From Siphonodentalium dalli (Eukaryota; Mollusca; Scaphopoda; Gadilida; Siphonodentaliidae): DNA of 64,000 nucleotides. Numbering within the stretch: the first letter of the stretch is position 1; each line of letters begins with the position of its first letter. Shown piece after piece: positions 18,801 to 33,000 of the stretch. Where the stretch lies: assembly GCA_032622095.1 (NCBI GenBank), contig CP136069.1:185679122-185743121 (forward strand). The letters are read 5' to 3'. The notes under the pieces were generated by a model, which was not told the origin of the DNA, made no database searches, and saw nothing but the letters and a program-made list of their open reading frames with translations. The translations under genes and the position numbers were made by a program.

Positions 18801-21800
18801 ATAAATTCCGTATAAAATAGAAACTCATGTGAGATCCTCTATATGTACATGTATGCAACAAATTTCACAACAAAGTAGATCACTGGATTTAAACACTTAA
18901 TCCAATAAGAGAATGAACTGGCAGAGAATTAATTCAATTTTATTTAGCAAAAACAAACATGGTAACGCATAATACAAAATTCAAAACAATCATTAATGCA
19001 CCACCAGTTATGAAAGGATTAAGATAAAAATAAATTGCTAATCATCATGCTATATTATTACACGCTTGTTCCTAGAAAATACAGTGTTATTGCTGTTCCA
19101 TATTTACAAATCCGTATGGAACATACGTTCCATACACATCTCGTTGACATAAAATGACGTACATGACGTTCGCCTCAACCATGAAACTGGAACTATTTAA
19201 ATTAAAAGAATCATCACACATAACAAACACGCCCTGTATGAGCATAAATAAACCTTTAATCCTGTATTTTTAATGCACGGATTCTAGGACGTGAAGCGTG
19301 TAATAAACACAGAACGACATGATGTGTAAATGGGTTTGTCGATACGGCACTCGTGCTGTCGCGGAAGGATAGAACTTCTTCCGCGACAGCACTCGTGCCG
19401 TATCGACAAAGCCATTTGCATATCGTGTCGTTCTGTGTATGTATACATTAAAATGATCTGTTCATTTCTAGGAATATTCCGATATAGTAATGAGCAGACT
19501 GTCAGAATAAATATTTCTGAGAACTCTCCCGGGATTATTATTCATTCGTTCACAGGGACGGTCATAAAAAAATTCAATAAACAGCTATTAATTCAAGTTC
19601 ACTACACATTGGCTAGCATCCAGTTAGCAAAGGGTTAATTAAAGTGCACCATCTTTAATATTCTATATAGCCATCTGACATTTAAATAGACAATGACATT
19701 TATATAATACAACTTTAAGACATTAACATTATGTTTTGTACCTCAACAGTAATATCATCGGATATGAACAAAAAGATACGGTGGGCTGACCCAGCAGGAG
19801 TTGCTAACAACTGGAGGGATAAACTAAGTTACGATGGTACACCATACATCATCGGTGGGTTTTGCTGGTTGGACTGCCAGTATGGCCAAGACCACAACAA
19901 AGTGTGGAAGTTAAAGGAAAGAGAGAAAAAAGTTAGTTATTGAATCATTTGGACTATATAAATTCTTATTTTGTCAGCCCTTGCGATTAGCCAATCAGCG
20001 TCGATAAAAAGTGACACTATATGAAAATAATAGGTTATTGTCCCCATATGAAATAAAAAATTGGTGGTTATCCAACATCTTGTTTTCAGAAATTGTCATC
20101 TCGGGGGAATTTATCAATGTATTTTGTCGCCAAATAAGGGCATATTTGTCGGAAATAATTTTCTGCGAATTTAAAGACATAGTACCATGTACCAAAACCT
20201 GTATGCGATATATTTGAGAAATTCAAGACTCTTCAATTAACTAGCAAACTCAACAAGTTGTCTTACTTCTGGTAATTCGTCATTGACTCAATGCGTTGAT
20301 GTTCAGTGAAGCCCATGGCGATTCACTGACGTTGCATAAGTTAATGACCAAAGCAGACACATTTAACTTAACAAATTACAGCAGCGATTAATTAAAAGGA
20401 TATGCTGGATTTGATCCACTGTCATAATAAATGTTACGGGATGCTTAGTGGTCAGATATGGTGTCATGTGACACTCAGCGAGATCAATATTACACTCGGC
20501 CTAAGGCTTCGGAATCACTCCACATGCATATTTCAGCATATTTATTTCAATCACTAAAAAATATCATCAACCAATCCTGTCAGGTACTTTCTATGAGGCA
20601 CTTCGACTTGAAATATGTCAGCAAGAGTCACTTTAATAGAAAAGCTGATCACCAGAAGTGAATAAGCCTTGAAGTCTTTAATGATCAGCTTGCATTTCGT
20701 TGGGATTTGCTGGAAGCCTTGTCGACGTGTATATTTTGGTGTTATTTCTGAAAAAAAAGAGGATGTCAACATTAGTTGCTTATATTAAAATGGTCTGAAA
20801 CTGCATTTTCATTCTGCTATACTTTAGTCAATCTCAAATTACAGGACAATGCCACACATGAAGACACACCTGACCATTCCTATCTGGAGCGTAATCGATA
20901 TGCTGGCCAGATAACAAAAAAAATGGATTGCCCTGCGAAGATTATGCTGCGGGAAGTCATTAAATTTCCAGCATACAAGGTACTATGATTAAAAAAAAGA
21001 CTGGGACTCTGGAGACCACAACAGTCCCTACTTTTCATAATCACTTTAAAAGAAGCAGATCTAAACAGGATATGTGGCTAGAGAGGCTTCATGTATGTAG
21101 ATCGGTGAATATCCACCTTACCAACAAAGAATTGTTGACGGACGGATGGACAATGAGTGATGACTATACATGTAGCACCAGCGGAGACTTTGTCTCACGT
21201 GAGCTAAAACTAGCGGTAATTTTTCTCAACAGCATCAGTTTGCAATACCAAATTCATAGCAATTCAGCAGACTCACAAACATAACAAATTAGCTTGGTAA
21301 TGTGGACAAAAAAAAAAGGCCCTGCCTGCCCTTCTGGAAAATTAACCCAATGTTATTGGAAACAGAAGTTTTTTGTTTTCGCCTAAAATTAAAGTTGTCA
21401 CCTTTGCAGTACTGCTAACATTAATAATTATGTTATTTACAGCTGAGTACTGAGAATCCCACCGAGTATGAAAAGAAGAAGGCTTCGAAAAGACTAAAGT
21501 CTGACTTGCAATCTCCAATCGAGAGAAGAATTTATATCCAGTTGCCGGCAGCTAACGACCATGTTGATCACCTGAGAGGAGAGGTTCGTAATAATATGAC
21601 CCAACATCAGCCCTGGGAATTAAGGAAAATTTGCCTAGGCAACATATTTGCCTAGGTGAAAGAAATCGGCCTAGGCAAAAACAGATTTTACCTAAGCAAT
21701 TTTGCAACAATATTGCCATCTCAAATCAATATGATTCAATAATAACATGAATTGCCCAGAATTGCCTAGTTATTTTGCGGAACATTATTTCCAGGCCATT

Positions 21801-24092
21801 ACTCAACATATATGTACAATTCCACAAATCATCTCCAAAATAAGTGTCCTTATAACGGGTAGCTAGTTAGTGGCCCAGTGCCATGGAAACAAATGTAGGA
21901 CAATATATGTAATGAGTTATTTAACGAAATAATTTTGGCTAAAGAGGTTCTATTTCTGATATACACAAATCAATTTTAGTAACCCAATGAACTTGTTTTA
22001 CCTAGGAAATATTATTGCCTAGGCAAACCAATTTTGCCTCTGCTTTTACCTAGGCATTGCCTATTGCCTAGGCTAATTCCCAGGTCTGCCCAACATTATA
22101 TTCTTATTAATCTCATGGATCGGTGGTTACTACATGTATTAAAACATTCGAAGGGCTGTATGTCTGTTAAATTCAATAATTTACATTTGTCTCGAGTCAA
22201 TTATGTTTCTCTAAAATGTCAGTGTCACTGTTTATGTGAAGTATGCTTGTTGTCAGGATACCTCAATTCTGGATTATTCTAACTCGGGAAAAGGGCCATA
22301 ACTTAAAAAAACATCTGATCAAACGCACATTCTATTGTGATCTGTATTTTGGGCAGAGACACTCATATAAATATTTGATTCTCAGATAATTTGAGTTATT
22401 GCAGCTCACATGAATTATTAGTCCAAGTCTTCTTGTACTAAAACCAGCTAAGATATTGGGATGGCGATGCTGGCGTTTAGTCCAAGACCGCCCTATATGC
22501 TCGCTTATGACACGGCTTAAGCGTTAGTGACCCGCTCAAATAAAACCACAATTATATGAAATAAAATATCACAATTGCGACAATAAACGGATATTTTCCG
22601 CAGAAGACATGCTATTTTATCTGAAACCCACATCAGTTGTGAATTTAAAACGGTAATTTAATGTGAAAAGAAACATTTGCCGCAGTGTTTACATATTTTT
22701 AAAAGTATGCGAACTCAGTTGACCTTGCGAACTGCGTTCGGCATTTTCCGGTGAAAATATTCCGTAGATTTTCAATCAACCACGCACGATGAATTCTCCA
22801 TTGTAATCGTAATTTATACGTGACAATAAATAAATAAATACATAGATTAAATACATATTGAAGATATAAATGTAATACATTACATAAATTACGGGAATTA
22901 TAACCATCTCACAGTTTAAAACAGTGTAAACACAATGAGCATTAGAATATCATGGGGGCCGCCATTTTGTTTGTATCGAAATTCGTCTCGGCCAAAACAA
23001 ACACCGGACAATGCCGAAGTTCTTCGGAACCTGAGTTCGGCTTTCAGTTAAGTAAACAAACAGAAAAAAACAACGATGTTTATGGCAATCAACCGGAATA
23101 TTCTATGTGTAATTTAACATTAAAGTTAGATTATTATACACCATTCTGACCATAAGATGTAAGCCTTTCCGATGTATATAGCACCATGTATTGATTTGCT
23201 AGGTAAATCGAGTAAAATACACCACAGATTCCCGCCACAGATCGTGGGCGTAAGTCGTGTGGTAGGATTGGTATGCAAGCGGGCTTGGACTAAACGCCAG
23301 CATCGCCATCCCAATATCTTAGCTGGTTTTAGTACAAGAAGACTTGGACTAATGAATTATAAGTTGAATAAAAGGCCGCTCGGCCACAGTGTCCCGAACC
23401 GGTGGCTTCATTTGGAGCGGAGACTTTGTAGAATAAGACACTTGTGCATTGTCTCATTACTGACATGCATACAAATAACCAAATCTTAAAAAAACTCTTG
23501 AAGTCAAAATATAACCTCAAATTGGCACAAAATGAAGAAAATTACAAGAAAAATTGAATTTCCAAGTCGAAAAGCCCACCACTCTGAGAAAAATCATCGG
23601 TTCAAACTCAAATTCGAACTTGACCTGTATCGTGATATGACTGATCCACATAAAAACGATATTTGCAATTAAAGGATCCAAACTTGAGATATCATCCGGA
23701 AATAGAAAAGTGAGAAATTTTATAAGTAACACGGACACCGGCTATTTTAATAGTTCCCCGAATTTTTTTTTTTGGGAGACAAAAAGGGCCATAACTCTGA
23801 TAAAATAAAGTTTTTTTGAAATTTGATAGTGAAGGTCAATTCATAGTTCTGATCCTTGATTACAGAGTTCCAATTTAACACAGAGGATCGACAGTAAAAT
23901 ATCAAAATGCATAGAGGATGCAGTCCTTGACGGAGTAACGGAAACCAGAGAATTAAGGAACAGGATATTATTCTATCTAAAATATGTCCTGTTTGCTGGA
24001 GAGGAAACACCTGATAAGACACACAGACGATACCATCCTCTAAACAGAGAGATTAGAAATGTGGTGAATTACGCAAGGAGGAAGTTCTTGAG
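15818..24092 (+). CDS. Exons 1-5: CARF (ALS2CR8)-like N-terminal region
   Basis: Exon 1 reads EYFRSREDAFEFIERYEVQ and STVRVAKDFGKT. Exon 2 has DGTPYIIGGFCWLDCQYGQD. Exon 3 has CPAKIMLREVIKFPAYK (a Cys/His-containing DNA-binding pattern with an upstream THEDTPDHSY). Exon 4 has ERRIYIQLPAANDHVDHLRG. Exon 5 has RELRNRILFYLKYVLFAG and RRYHPLNREIRNVVNYARRK. The order and spacing match the CARF-like proteins predicted widely in molluscs and cnidarians (recalled, not searched). In human CARF this region binds a calcium-response element; whether the DNA target is shared here cannot be judged. Confidence 0.7.
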
Positions 24093-27000
24093 GTCAGTAA
24101 AACTCTTCACCGAAATAATTATATAATATCCAAATTATACAGTATTTGTGTTGTTAGTCAACTGAAAATTTGATACTTGGGTAACAATGCTGATTCCCAT
24201 TGCAGGTGCACAACCCTAACCCCAAACCCTAATCATGAAGCTATCGACTGAAAAATAGAGGAATAAAAGCTCTGACATGTAAGTCAGAAAAGAAGGATAA
24301 CTTCGCCAAAAATGGTCGGACAATGATTAAAAAATATAAAATATAAAACGTGTGGCCGATCATATAAAAATCATAAATTAAAGAGTTTTTATGTTGATTG
24401 TTGAAATATAGAGTATACTGTTATGTACTATTAGAGAAAAATAATGCACTTAACAAATTTGTGTAAAGTGTCTACCGACAGACGTCGACACTAAACCATG
24501 GTATGCCGTATGGAAATCCTGTTCCACCGGTATTACAGTCAAAATTTTGTAAAATTTTACTTTTCAGAAATGGCAACGATCAACAAATTCTACAAGAGAA
24601 GGTGTCCGATTGGAAAAACGATGCCAAGGTGTTTTTTCGCCCAGCCACCGATTCAGATTGTACAGAAAATTCCAGCTTTCTATTCGTATACCAATCAAGT
24701 TGGCAGCAAAGGCTGATGAAGCTATATGGTGAAGAGCTGGTTCAGCTTGATGCCACTTACAGGTAGTGTTGAAACGACCAGTAAATTTCCAAGTCTATAC
24801 CAATTTATTACACACCCATTTAGGTGAGGTACATGACAAGGACCGACCTGGGGGCTTCAAATTGGGAAATGTCACTTCTTTCCGTTAGGTTATTTAGTTG
24901 TCAGTGAGAAGTCATAAAAGTTGAAGTTCAATTTACACCTCCGACATCACCATTCTTGTGATCCAATAAGAATCTCCCAAGTCGCCCTCTAGGCTGGTCC
25001 CTGGTACATGAATAAATGGAATCCCAGCCAAAAAGGCAGACAATAATTATTGAATACATATTAATTAAATCATCTACATGAAGTGGAAAACAAATGGAAC
25101 TAATCTTGTTAATGTCACCAAGAAAGATTATGTACATGATTAAATCACAATGAAGGATTGAATCATGGAACTTATCTGACACTATGGTGTAAAATAAATA
25201 TATATGAATATATCTGAGAATTGATTGCATATACATGTAAATGTAAATGTACCAATGCAACTTAAACATATATCTTTCAAGGTAAATAGGCTGTTTTATA
25301 GTGTCAACATGTAATGTAATCAACTAGTGTGGCCACGATCTGTGTGGGTACAGAATAATCATTTCAAAACTACTTTCAGGGTGACCAAGTACACCATCCC
25401 TCTGTTTTTTATCGTCACAAGAACAAATGTCAATCATATGGTTGTGGCGGCCTTCATGGTTGAAAATGAAACAACAGAAGCCATAAAAGAAGCCCTGCAG
25501 ATTGTTCGGGGATGGAATCCGGATTGGAATCCGAGATGTTTTCTGACAGACTATTGTGAGGAAGAAATGCAGGCAATTGTTAGTGTATTTGAGAGTATGT
25601 ATTTTTACTAATTTCTATTCTCCAGAATATTAATTTAGAATGTTTATCTGTGCATAGCATAGCCTTATAGGTGTGATCATGACAACTAGACATATGATCA
25701 TTAAAAAATAATTCCATTCCACCGAAATTTGTATCTGGTGTAATTTGTTTGTAATAATGATGCAGTTTTCTCCCTATTGTGGTATCAAATTTATGAAAAG
25801 TTGAAAACAACTTATTTTGGCATGAATCTTCGTTCTTCACTGGGTTAAGAGTCATTTATAATCTGTTGAATAATATACTCAGCTATGCCATGAAGCACAT
25901 ATTCTAGTCAACTGTTAATATCATGTGATGTGTCTTGTTGAAACTGTTTTTAAATTAAATACCATAGCTGAGAAACTCGCATACCAAAATTTGGTTGAGA
26001 ACCGATAGAAAATGTTTCAGCTGTCACATTATGTGTAAAGTGTCTACGGAAGCACGTATGGATGGACAAAGAGTGGTCAATCCGGACGTTGACACTATGT
26101 TTACCATACTATGGTATGAGTAAACATAACAAGATGGTCAACAAGAACCAATTCGGTCTTACGCTTCCAGAGAAGATGTTTAAAGAATTGTTGACGGACG
26201 GATAGACGGACTGACGATGGATGGACGAGGAGTGATGACTATAGCTCCTCTGGAGACTTTGTCTCAGATGAGCTAAAAATCATGTGATTGAAGTTAAACT
26301 TATAATCAATGTTGGCCAAATTATAATAAATGCAAATATGTGTATAATTGAATATTCCAGATTGTAGAGTATTACTCTGCAAATTCCATCGCCTTCAAGC
26401 ATGGGATCGATGGCTAAAAACAAAGGAGAATGGCGTTGCCGAGGACCAGGACGGAATCAAGATTTTGCTGAGGGCATTAGCCGAGTCACAGACCGAGGCA
26501 GATGCTGAGAAGAACCTCAAGGAGCTGAAGGAGAGCAGCTATTGGAAAAATGCCAAGTTTCAGAAATGGTTTTCCAACACCTGGTTGAGTAAGAAGGAGG
26601 TAAACAAAAGTTACTCAATATTATAAATCTGTACAAAGAATGAATTTGAATTTTTAACAAGAGCATGGCTAGAACGGCAAGGCAAATAGGACCTACAGCA
26701 AAATAAAATAGTAATTTGAGCTTGATATGAATAATATCTGACATACTCAGAATTTGAATTCCAAAATGCAGATGCAAAAAATGCAGTCGAAAAATGGCTG
26801 TACATGTAACTCGTGTGAAAACAAGAGGTACTCTGTCGCGTGGCATTTCCCCCTGACGGTAGCAATTAGGATTAAGCATGGACGAAACTGCGGATATCTG
26901 AGGTCTATATGACCATTCCAAAAGAAGTTCGTACTAGAAATTCCGGAAACCCAAAAACAAACGAAATGGAAACCCAAAAACAAGCGAAAATTCAAATTTT

Positions 27001-30000
27001 CTAAGTTGAAAAAAGGGCCATTACTCTGGCAAAAATCATCAGATCATACTGAAATTCACACTTGATATTTTTTTGTTGGGTTCTGGTTTGGACATTGTGG
27101 ACTTTTTTTTAGGACAAATGAAGTCCAAAAAATATGTTTGGACAAAGAATAACTTGTCAGGGCTATTGGGTATACCCAACAAGGCGGGAAAATACCCAAC
27201 AAGGCGGAAAATACCCAACAAGTGCCCATTGTACCCACAAAGTAACCAATATATGCCCATATGTAAACACGGACGGATGGACGGCGGATGAGGGGTGATG
27301 ACTATAGCTCCACCGGAGACTTCGTCTCAGGTGAGCTAAAAAATGAAATTTGAGAAGAAGTCATAAAAATCATAAATATAAGGCTTTGCTGTTAATGTTT
27401 ATATAATCAAAAAAATTGTTTTTAGAAATGGGTTGCAGCATATAGGAAAGATCGCCTATTATGTCATGTCAACACAAATAATGGGATAGAGAGAGTAAAC
27501 AAGGAATTCAAAGAAAGCTATCTCTTTGGAAACAAGAATAAGAAAGTGAACGAAACAGCCGAGATATTGGTGAAATCTTTCTTGCCAAACCGATACAATG
27601 AGTAAGTATTTAGTTCAGAAATGGATGTTTGCAACAAACATTGTGGAAATGAGCCCTAGGATGTCGTCTATTTGCTATTTGAGTGAAGGGCCAGGGGGTT
27701 ATGAGTTATGACCCTGGTTTCTCAACTAATTGACCGGGTGACCTCATTTGAACTAATCTGAACACCAGTCACCCAGGGACCCTCCATACCGAATATTAGC
27801 TAAATCGGCCCAATGGTTGTGGACAAGAAGTCGTAAGAATTACTATGGAGGAATAGAATTATGGCCCTGGTTTTGCAACTATTTGACCCAGTTACCTCAT
27901 TTGAACAAATCTGAATGAGAGTCACCTAGGGAACATCCACACCAAATATGAACCATTTCGGTCTTACGGTTCCAGAGGAGAAGATGTTCAAAGAATTGTT
28001 GATGGATGGACGGACGGACAGACGGACGAGGAGTGATGACTATAGCTCCACCGGAGACTTTGTCTCAGGTGAGCTAAAAAGGGCCATAACTTTGTAATGA
28101 TAGGTAAATTCTAAAGTCTATGAAGGTTTTATCCAGAACAACGTTTTTAAAAGCGTTACCTGCTACCGGGTATGTCCCTAGATCACAAATAGTTGGCCCA
28201 AATATGTACCCATTCGATCTTGTGGTTCTGGATAATTTAAAGAATTGTTGATGTGACAGGTGAGGAGTGACTAGACAGATCAGGACTCATCAGGAGTGAT
28301 GACTAGTATAGGTCGACCAGCCAAAAAAAATGTTGTAAGTGGTATATTTATTAAAATGGAACTTTCATTTCAGCTACAAGACCCTTAACCTCAAACAAAC
28401 ATCAATGCATAAGCTGTACAACCCGATAATCCCAAAAGAGTTGGTGGATAGACCAGATTTCTTCTGGAAACACATACAACAGAAGTCCGAAGAAGCAAAG
28501 AAAATACAGGAGTGAGTATTGTTTTCACAGCTATATTCACAAATATTTTCTTTGAGGGCTAGAAATTATTGTAATACGATTTACATACAAGGCTCATGCT
28601 ATACGATCCTTGCTGGGCGGACAGATGGACTGACTGACAGAGTGATGACTAGCTCCACCTGAGACCGTCTCAAGTGACCTAAACGAGAGGTCAATCGTGA
28701 GAGGCCGATCATGATAAGCAGATGTTTAACCCATACCTTGGCGATAGAGATTAGCTATAACTGATAATTGGTCAAAGATATGATCACAGTAATCAATATA
28801 TCAGTACCTAACTTAACATCAAAAGTACAAATAATTTGTCTTAAAAAGGTGTTAGTTTTGGGGTGGGGGAGGAGTCATTTTAAATCTCATAACTCTGTCC
28901 CTATTCGCACAAGGACCTCTCACTGATTTAGCCATTAATCAATTTGACAGATAGGATAAGGCCTAAACAAAAAATACGTTTGTTTCCGCTAACCCGACCG
29001 ACCCTATTTTAAACCGCCGACCCTAAACTTTTTATTGCCATTGCAAAAAAAAAAAAAAAATTGGACCAAAAAAAAATAAATTATAATAATTTTTATTTAA
29101 TTTTTTTTTTTTTTTTATTTAATAGGTCCCAATTCATATCATAACAAGATGCAAAACATTTATATATTTATATATATGGACATAAGAAATTTAAGTTTAC
29201 AAAAAGATTTAAGTTTAACAGTTGGAATCATACTGTATTTTAAAGTATGTTTGGCTTTATCTAGCTTTCATCTGTGAAAACTTCAAATAATTTGAGTTCA
29301 GGTACGGTATGTTATCATTCAGCGTTCAGTATTTCAATCAATTACAGCACAGGAACATTAACAATTTGATCAAATCAACCTGGTTATCAAGTGGGATCTC
29401 ATAATACCAAATGAAAAAATAAAACTAAAAAAAAAGTACCATATATAGTCATTACTATTTTAATACATGTACATTGTTTCTGTACTACATGTACATGTAG
29501 GATTTCTGTATTACATGTACATGTAGTATATTATGTACGGTATGTGTCTCACTTGAATTTTATAAAATAGCCTATTTATGAATTAGAGTGATGATGGCAA
29601 GTCTAATTTCAAGCAGGATAAGGCTTCCGATAAGCATAATCCATAGAACCAAAAGATATCTGACAATAACTTATAAGCATTTCCAATCCATACATATATA
29701 AAAAGTTCCAAATTTATGCTTGAGAAACTTGATAAAATTGACCTCTCGGTAAAATTCAAAATACTGACTCAAAGAGCCTTAGATTAGATCTAAATGCAAT
29801 GGATTTTCAAAATTTTTCCAGGGGAAGAACCCCCACCATCATCAGGGGGTCACCCTTCCCAAACATTCCTCCGATCAGGCCTTCAGGTTATGCCTTCGGC
29901 ATATCATTGCCCAAAAACAGGTGTCCCCAAAAATTACCTAGATCCTTCACTGAATGCGGAGAAGGTGGTGTTGTGAAGCCATCCTTAAGAGATCGGTACA

Positions 30001-33000
30001 AGACGGTCACTCCAATATGTGTACAGTGCAGTGGTGCTGGACTGACTCCAGTTGTCGCCAGACCATATAGGAAATATTAGGATTATCAAAGACTATCTTA
30101 GTATATAGACTAGTATATATGTAAATATTAAAGCATATGTAAGATTGAATTGGAGTTTCTAGTTCCTCTGTCATCTGGGTTAACCTGATTGGGGCTAAGA
30201 AGTGCATAGTTTGGGTTATTGACAAGTATTATACAGTTATTTTTAAAGATTACTGAAAAAAAAAAAGGTAAAAAAAATAAAAAGTTAAGCCTACCTACCT
30301 ACCCTAATTTTTTTTTAGCTCGTTAGCGGAAACAAAGGTATTATTTGTTTAGGCCTAAACAAATATCCAGCCAGCAGGTTGTTTATCCTTAGTCCATACA
30401 ACCACCCCATACAGCTCTGAACCATATGTCATCACTCAATTAATAAGATTTCACTTGGAATGACATCTATTAAAAGTACTCTTATATACTCTGGATATTG
30501 GCTGTTCACATGGCAATTTATTACAATAAAAATTTTATATTTTCAAAACAGGACATTTTTGTTTGAATTTAAGGCCAAAAAAAATTATACCTGTGTTTGG
30601 GGTCACACCCTCTCTAAGAATTAGGGTAGGTAGGTAGGTTTTTTATTTTTTTTTATTTTTCTGAAATACTATGCCTATGGACATTGAAATTGTTTTTGAT
30701 CTCAAAATACTTAGGATGATAAAATTCAATGTGTATCAATCTAAAATTTATGTATATAATCCACTATAGTGTCAAAATATATTAATTTTGATAATTTTAC
30801 TTAACAAAAACTCAATATCTGGGCATGGAGGGGTTATAAATCTACTGGAGGCCCAATAAAAAGTTTAGGGTAGGTACCTTTAAGATAGGGTAGGTAGGGA
30901 GACCCCAAACACACATATATTTTGTTTTGGCCTAATCGCCAATGGTTATTGTGATATGGTATTTTTGGTACACGATGTAAATAACATGTTTTGGACCAAG
31001 TACAAAAGTGAACTGGACACGGATCGATAGTGAACTCGACCGAAATCACAAGATGATATTTTCTCATGCAGCCCTGAGAAGTGGCCTAGGCAATAGGCAA
31101 TGCCTAGGTAAAAGCAGCGGCAAAATCAATTTGCCTAGGCAATTATATTTCCTAGGTAAAACAAGTTCATTGGATTACTAAAATTGATTTGTGACTATCA
31201 GAAATAGAATCTCTTTAGCCAAAAATGACTTCCTTAAATCATTCTTTACATATGTTGTCCTACAATTGTTTCCATGGCACTGGGCCATTAACTAGCTACA
31301 CGGTATAAGGACACTTGTTTTGGAGATGATTTGTGGATTTTACATATATGTTGAGTAGTGGCCTGGAAATAATATTCCCCCAAAATAACTAAGCATTTCA
31401 GGTTATTATTGAATCATATTGATTTGAGATGGCAATACATATATTATTGGAAAATTGCCTAGGTAAAATATGTTTTTGCCAAGGCCGATTTCTTTCACCT
31501 GTGCAAATATATTGCCTAGGCAAATTTTCTTTAATTCCCAGGGCTGCTCATGGAGCAGTTCTTACCCCATGTATTTCTAATGAAATATTTCTCATTAGGT
31601 CAGATGCAAACAAGATAACAGACACCAACTATACTGTTAAGGGATACAAAGTTATCCTGAGAAATGAACATGGCCTGCCTTCCTGTGAATGCTACAATTG
31701 GAGGACGACTGGTTTACCCTGCAAGCATCTCTGCTTTGTGATAGAAAAACAAGAGAAGAAGTACCAGAGTTTAGGAGATTACTGGGTCAGCCCATATTTC
31801 ACTTTGGATACAGAAGGAGCTACAAGCCACAAAGTTTTAAAAGATAACAAATGTAAGTATAAATTTTTGACAAGACCCACCCCTCCCCAATATAGACTGC
31901 TTTATTTTCAAGCTTGCTTTGAGTTCAGGAACATGCAATTTAATTTGCTAACATATTTCTAATAGGGGCTATTTATTGAGTAGATAGGGATGGGCAAACA
32001 ATATTTTTTTAATTGTGACCCTATTGAAATTACTGCTAACAGCGCAGTCACATTTCACTGAAGCTCTGCTTTCTTAAAACATATCCTTGCGCTAAGGCCA
32101 AATAAAATAGTACCTTCATTTCCGGTAAAGAAGGGCAAAAAATTATGGTAGGGAGGGAAGGGGGGGGGGGGGGGGGGGGGGGTGGTAAACCTCTTTTTAT
32201 TTAAATTCCCATAATGCACAAGGTAATAACAGCCCTTTGCCAGTGCGGTTTTGCAAGTTAATTAGGCTAATGACTCATTGAATTGAAACTAGCAACTTAA
32301 ACAGAAACTGGAAAAATAAAGTCAAGTTGGGAGAATGAGATTTGTAATTACAGGGAGCCATCTGGCGAACTGGGTGGGAGGGAGGTTTACCGGAAACAAA
32401 GGTATTTGTTTTATGCCTAAAAGATTATCGACCAAGATGCACATTGTTTTCTTTCCATGTCTAAGAGTACATTATCTTATCTTCAGATACATCTGTTGAA
32501 AATGACGCCACAGAAATATTGTCAGAGAGTGACATGCATCAAGAGTTCGATGACACATCTCAATGTCCACGTGATTTGCCTTTGGCAAGGAGAAGGAAAG
32601 ACAGGTCTGCTGTCAAATGCAGGGAGCACCTAAAGCAGCTGTGGTCGCTAACCTTCGATGCAGAGGACGAAAGCCTTGAGGATACAGAACAAGAACTGGG
32701 GCGACTGCTGCAGACAGTGAAATCAAAAATGGATAAGGACGACCATTTAATTATCCATTCAGAGTCTCAACAGACAAGTGAGTCAGATTGAAAATCATGC
32801 TTATTATCGAGGATGGGCTTACTGACAGGGTGTATACAGTATATAACTCTAGAATGGAAAATCCGAACAAAATAATTGAATGTCCTCATAGTAGTGAACA
32901 TCCAAATTACACTGCTGTTCATGTTATGACATTTTGAGACACCCCCCAAATTCTGATTATATCGCAGGTGCATCCACTCGATTCTTAGTTTGTCGGTAGT

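Noticed and set aside
31429-31962. 177-residue open frame as a complete gene
   Set aside because: The 5' part is hAT-type MITE and the 3' part runs into intron 11; the real coding part is exon 11.
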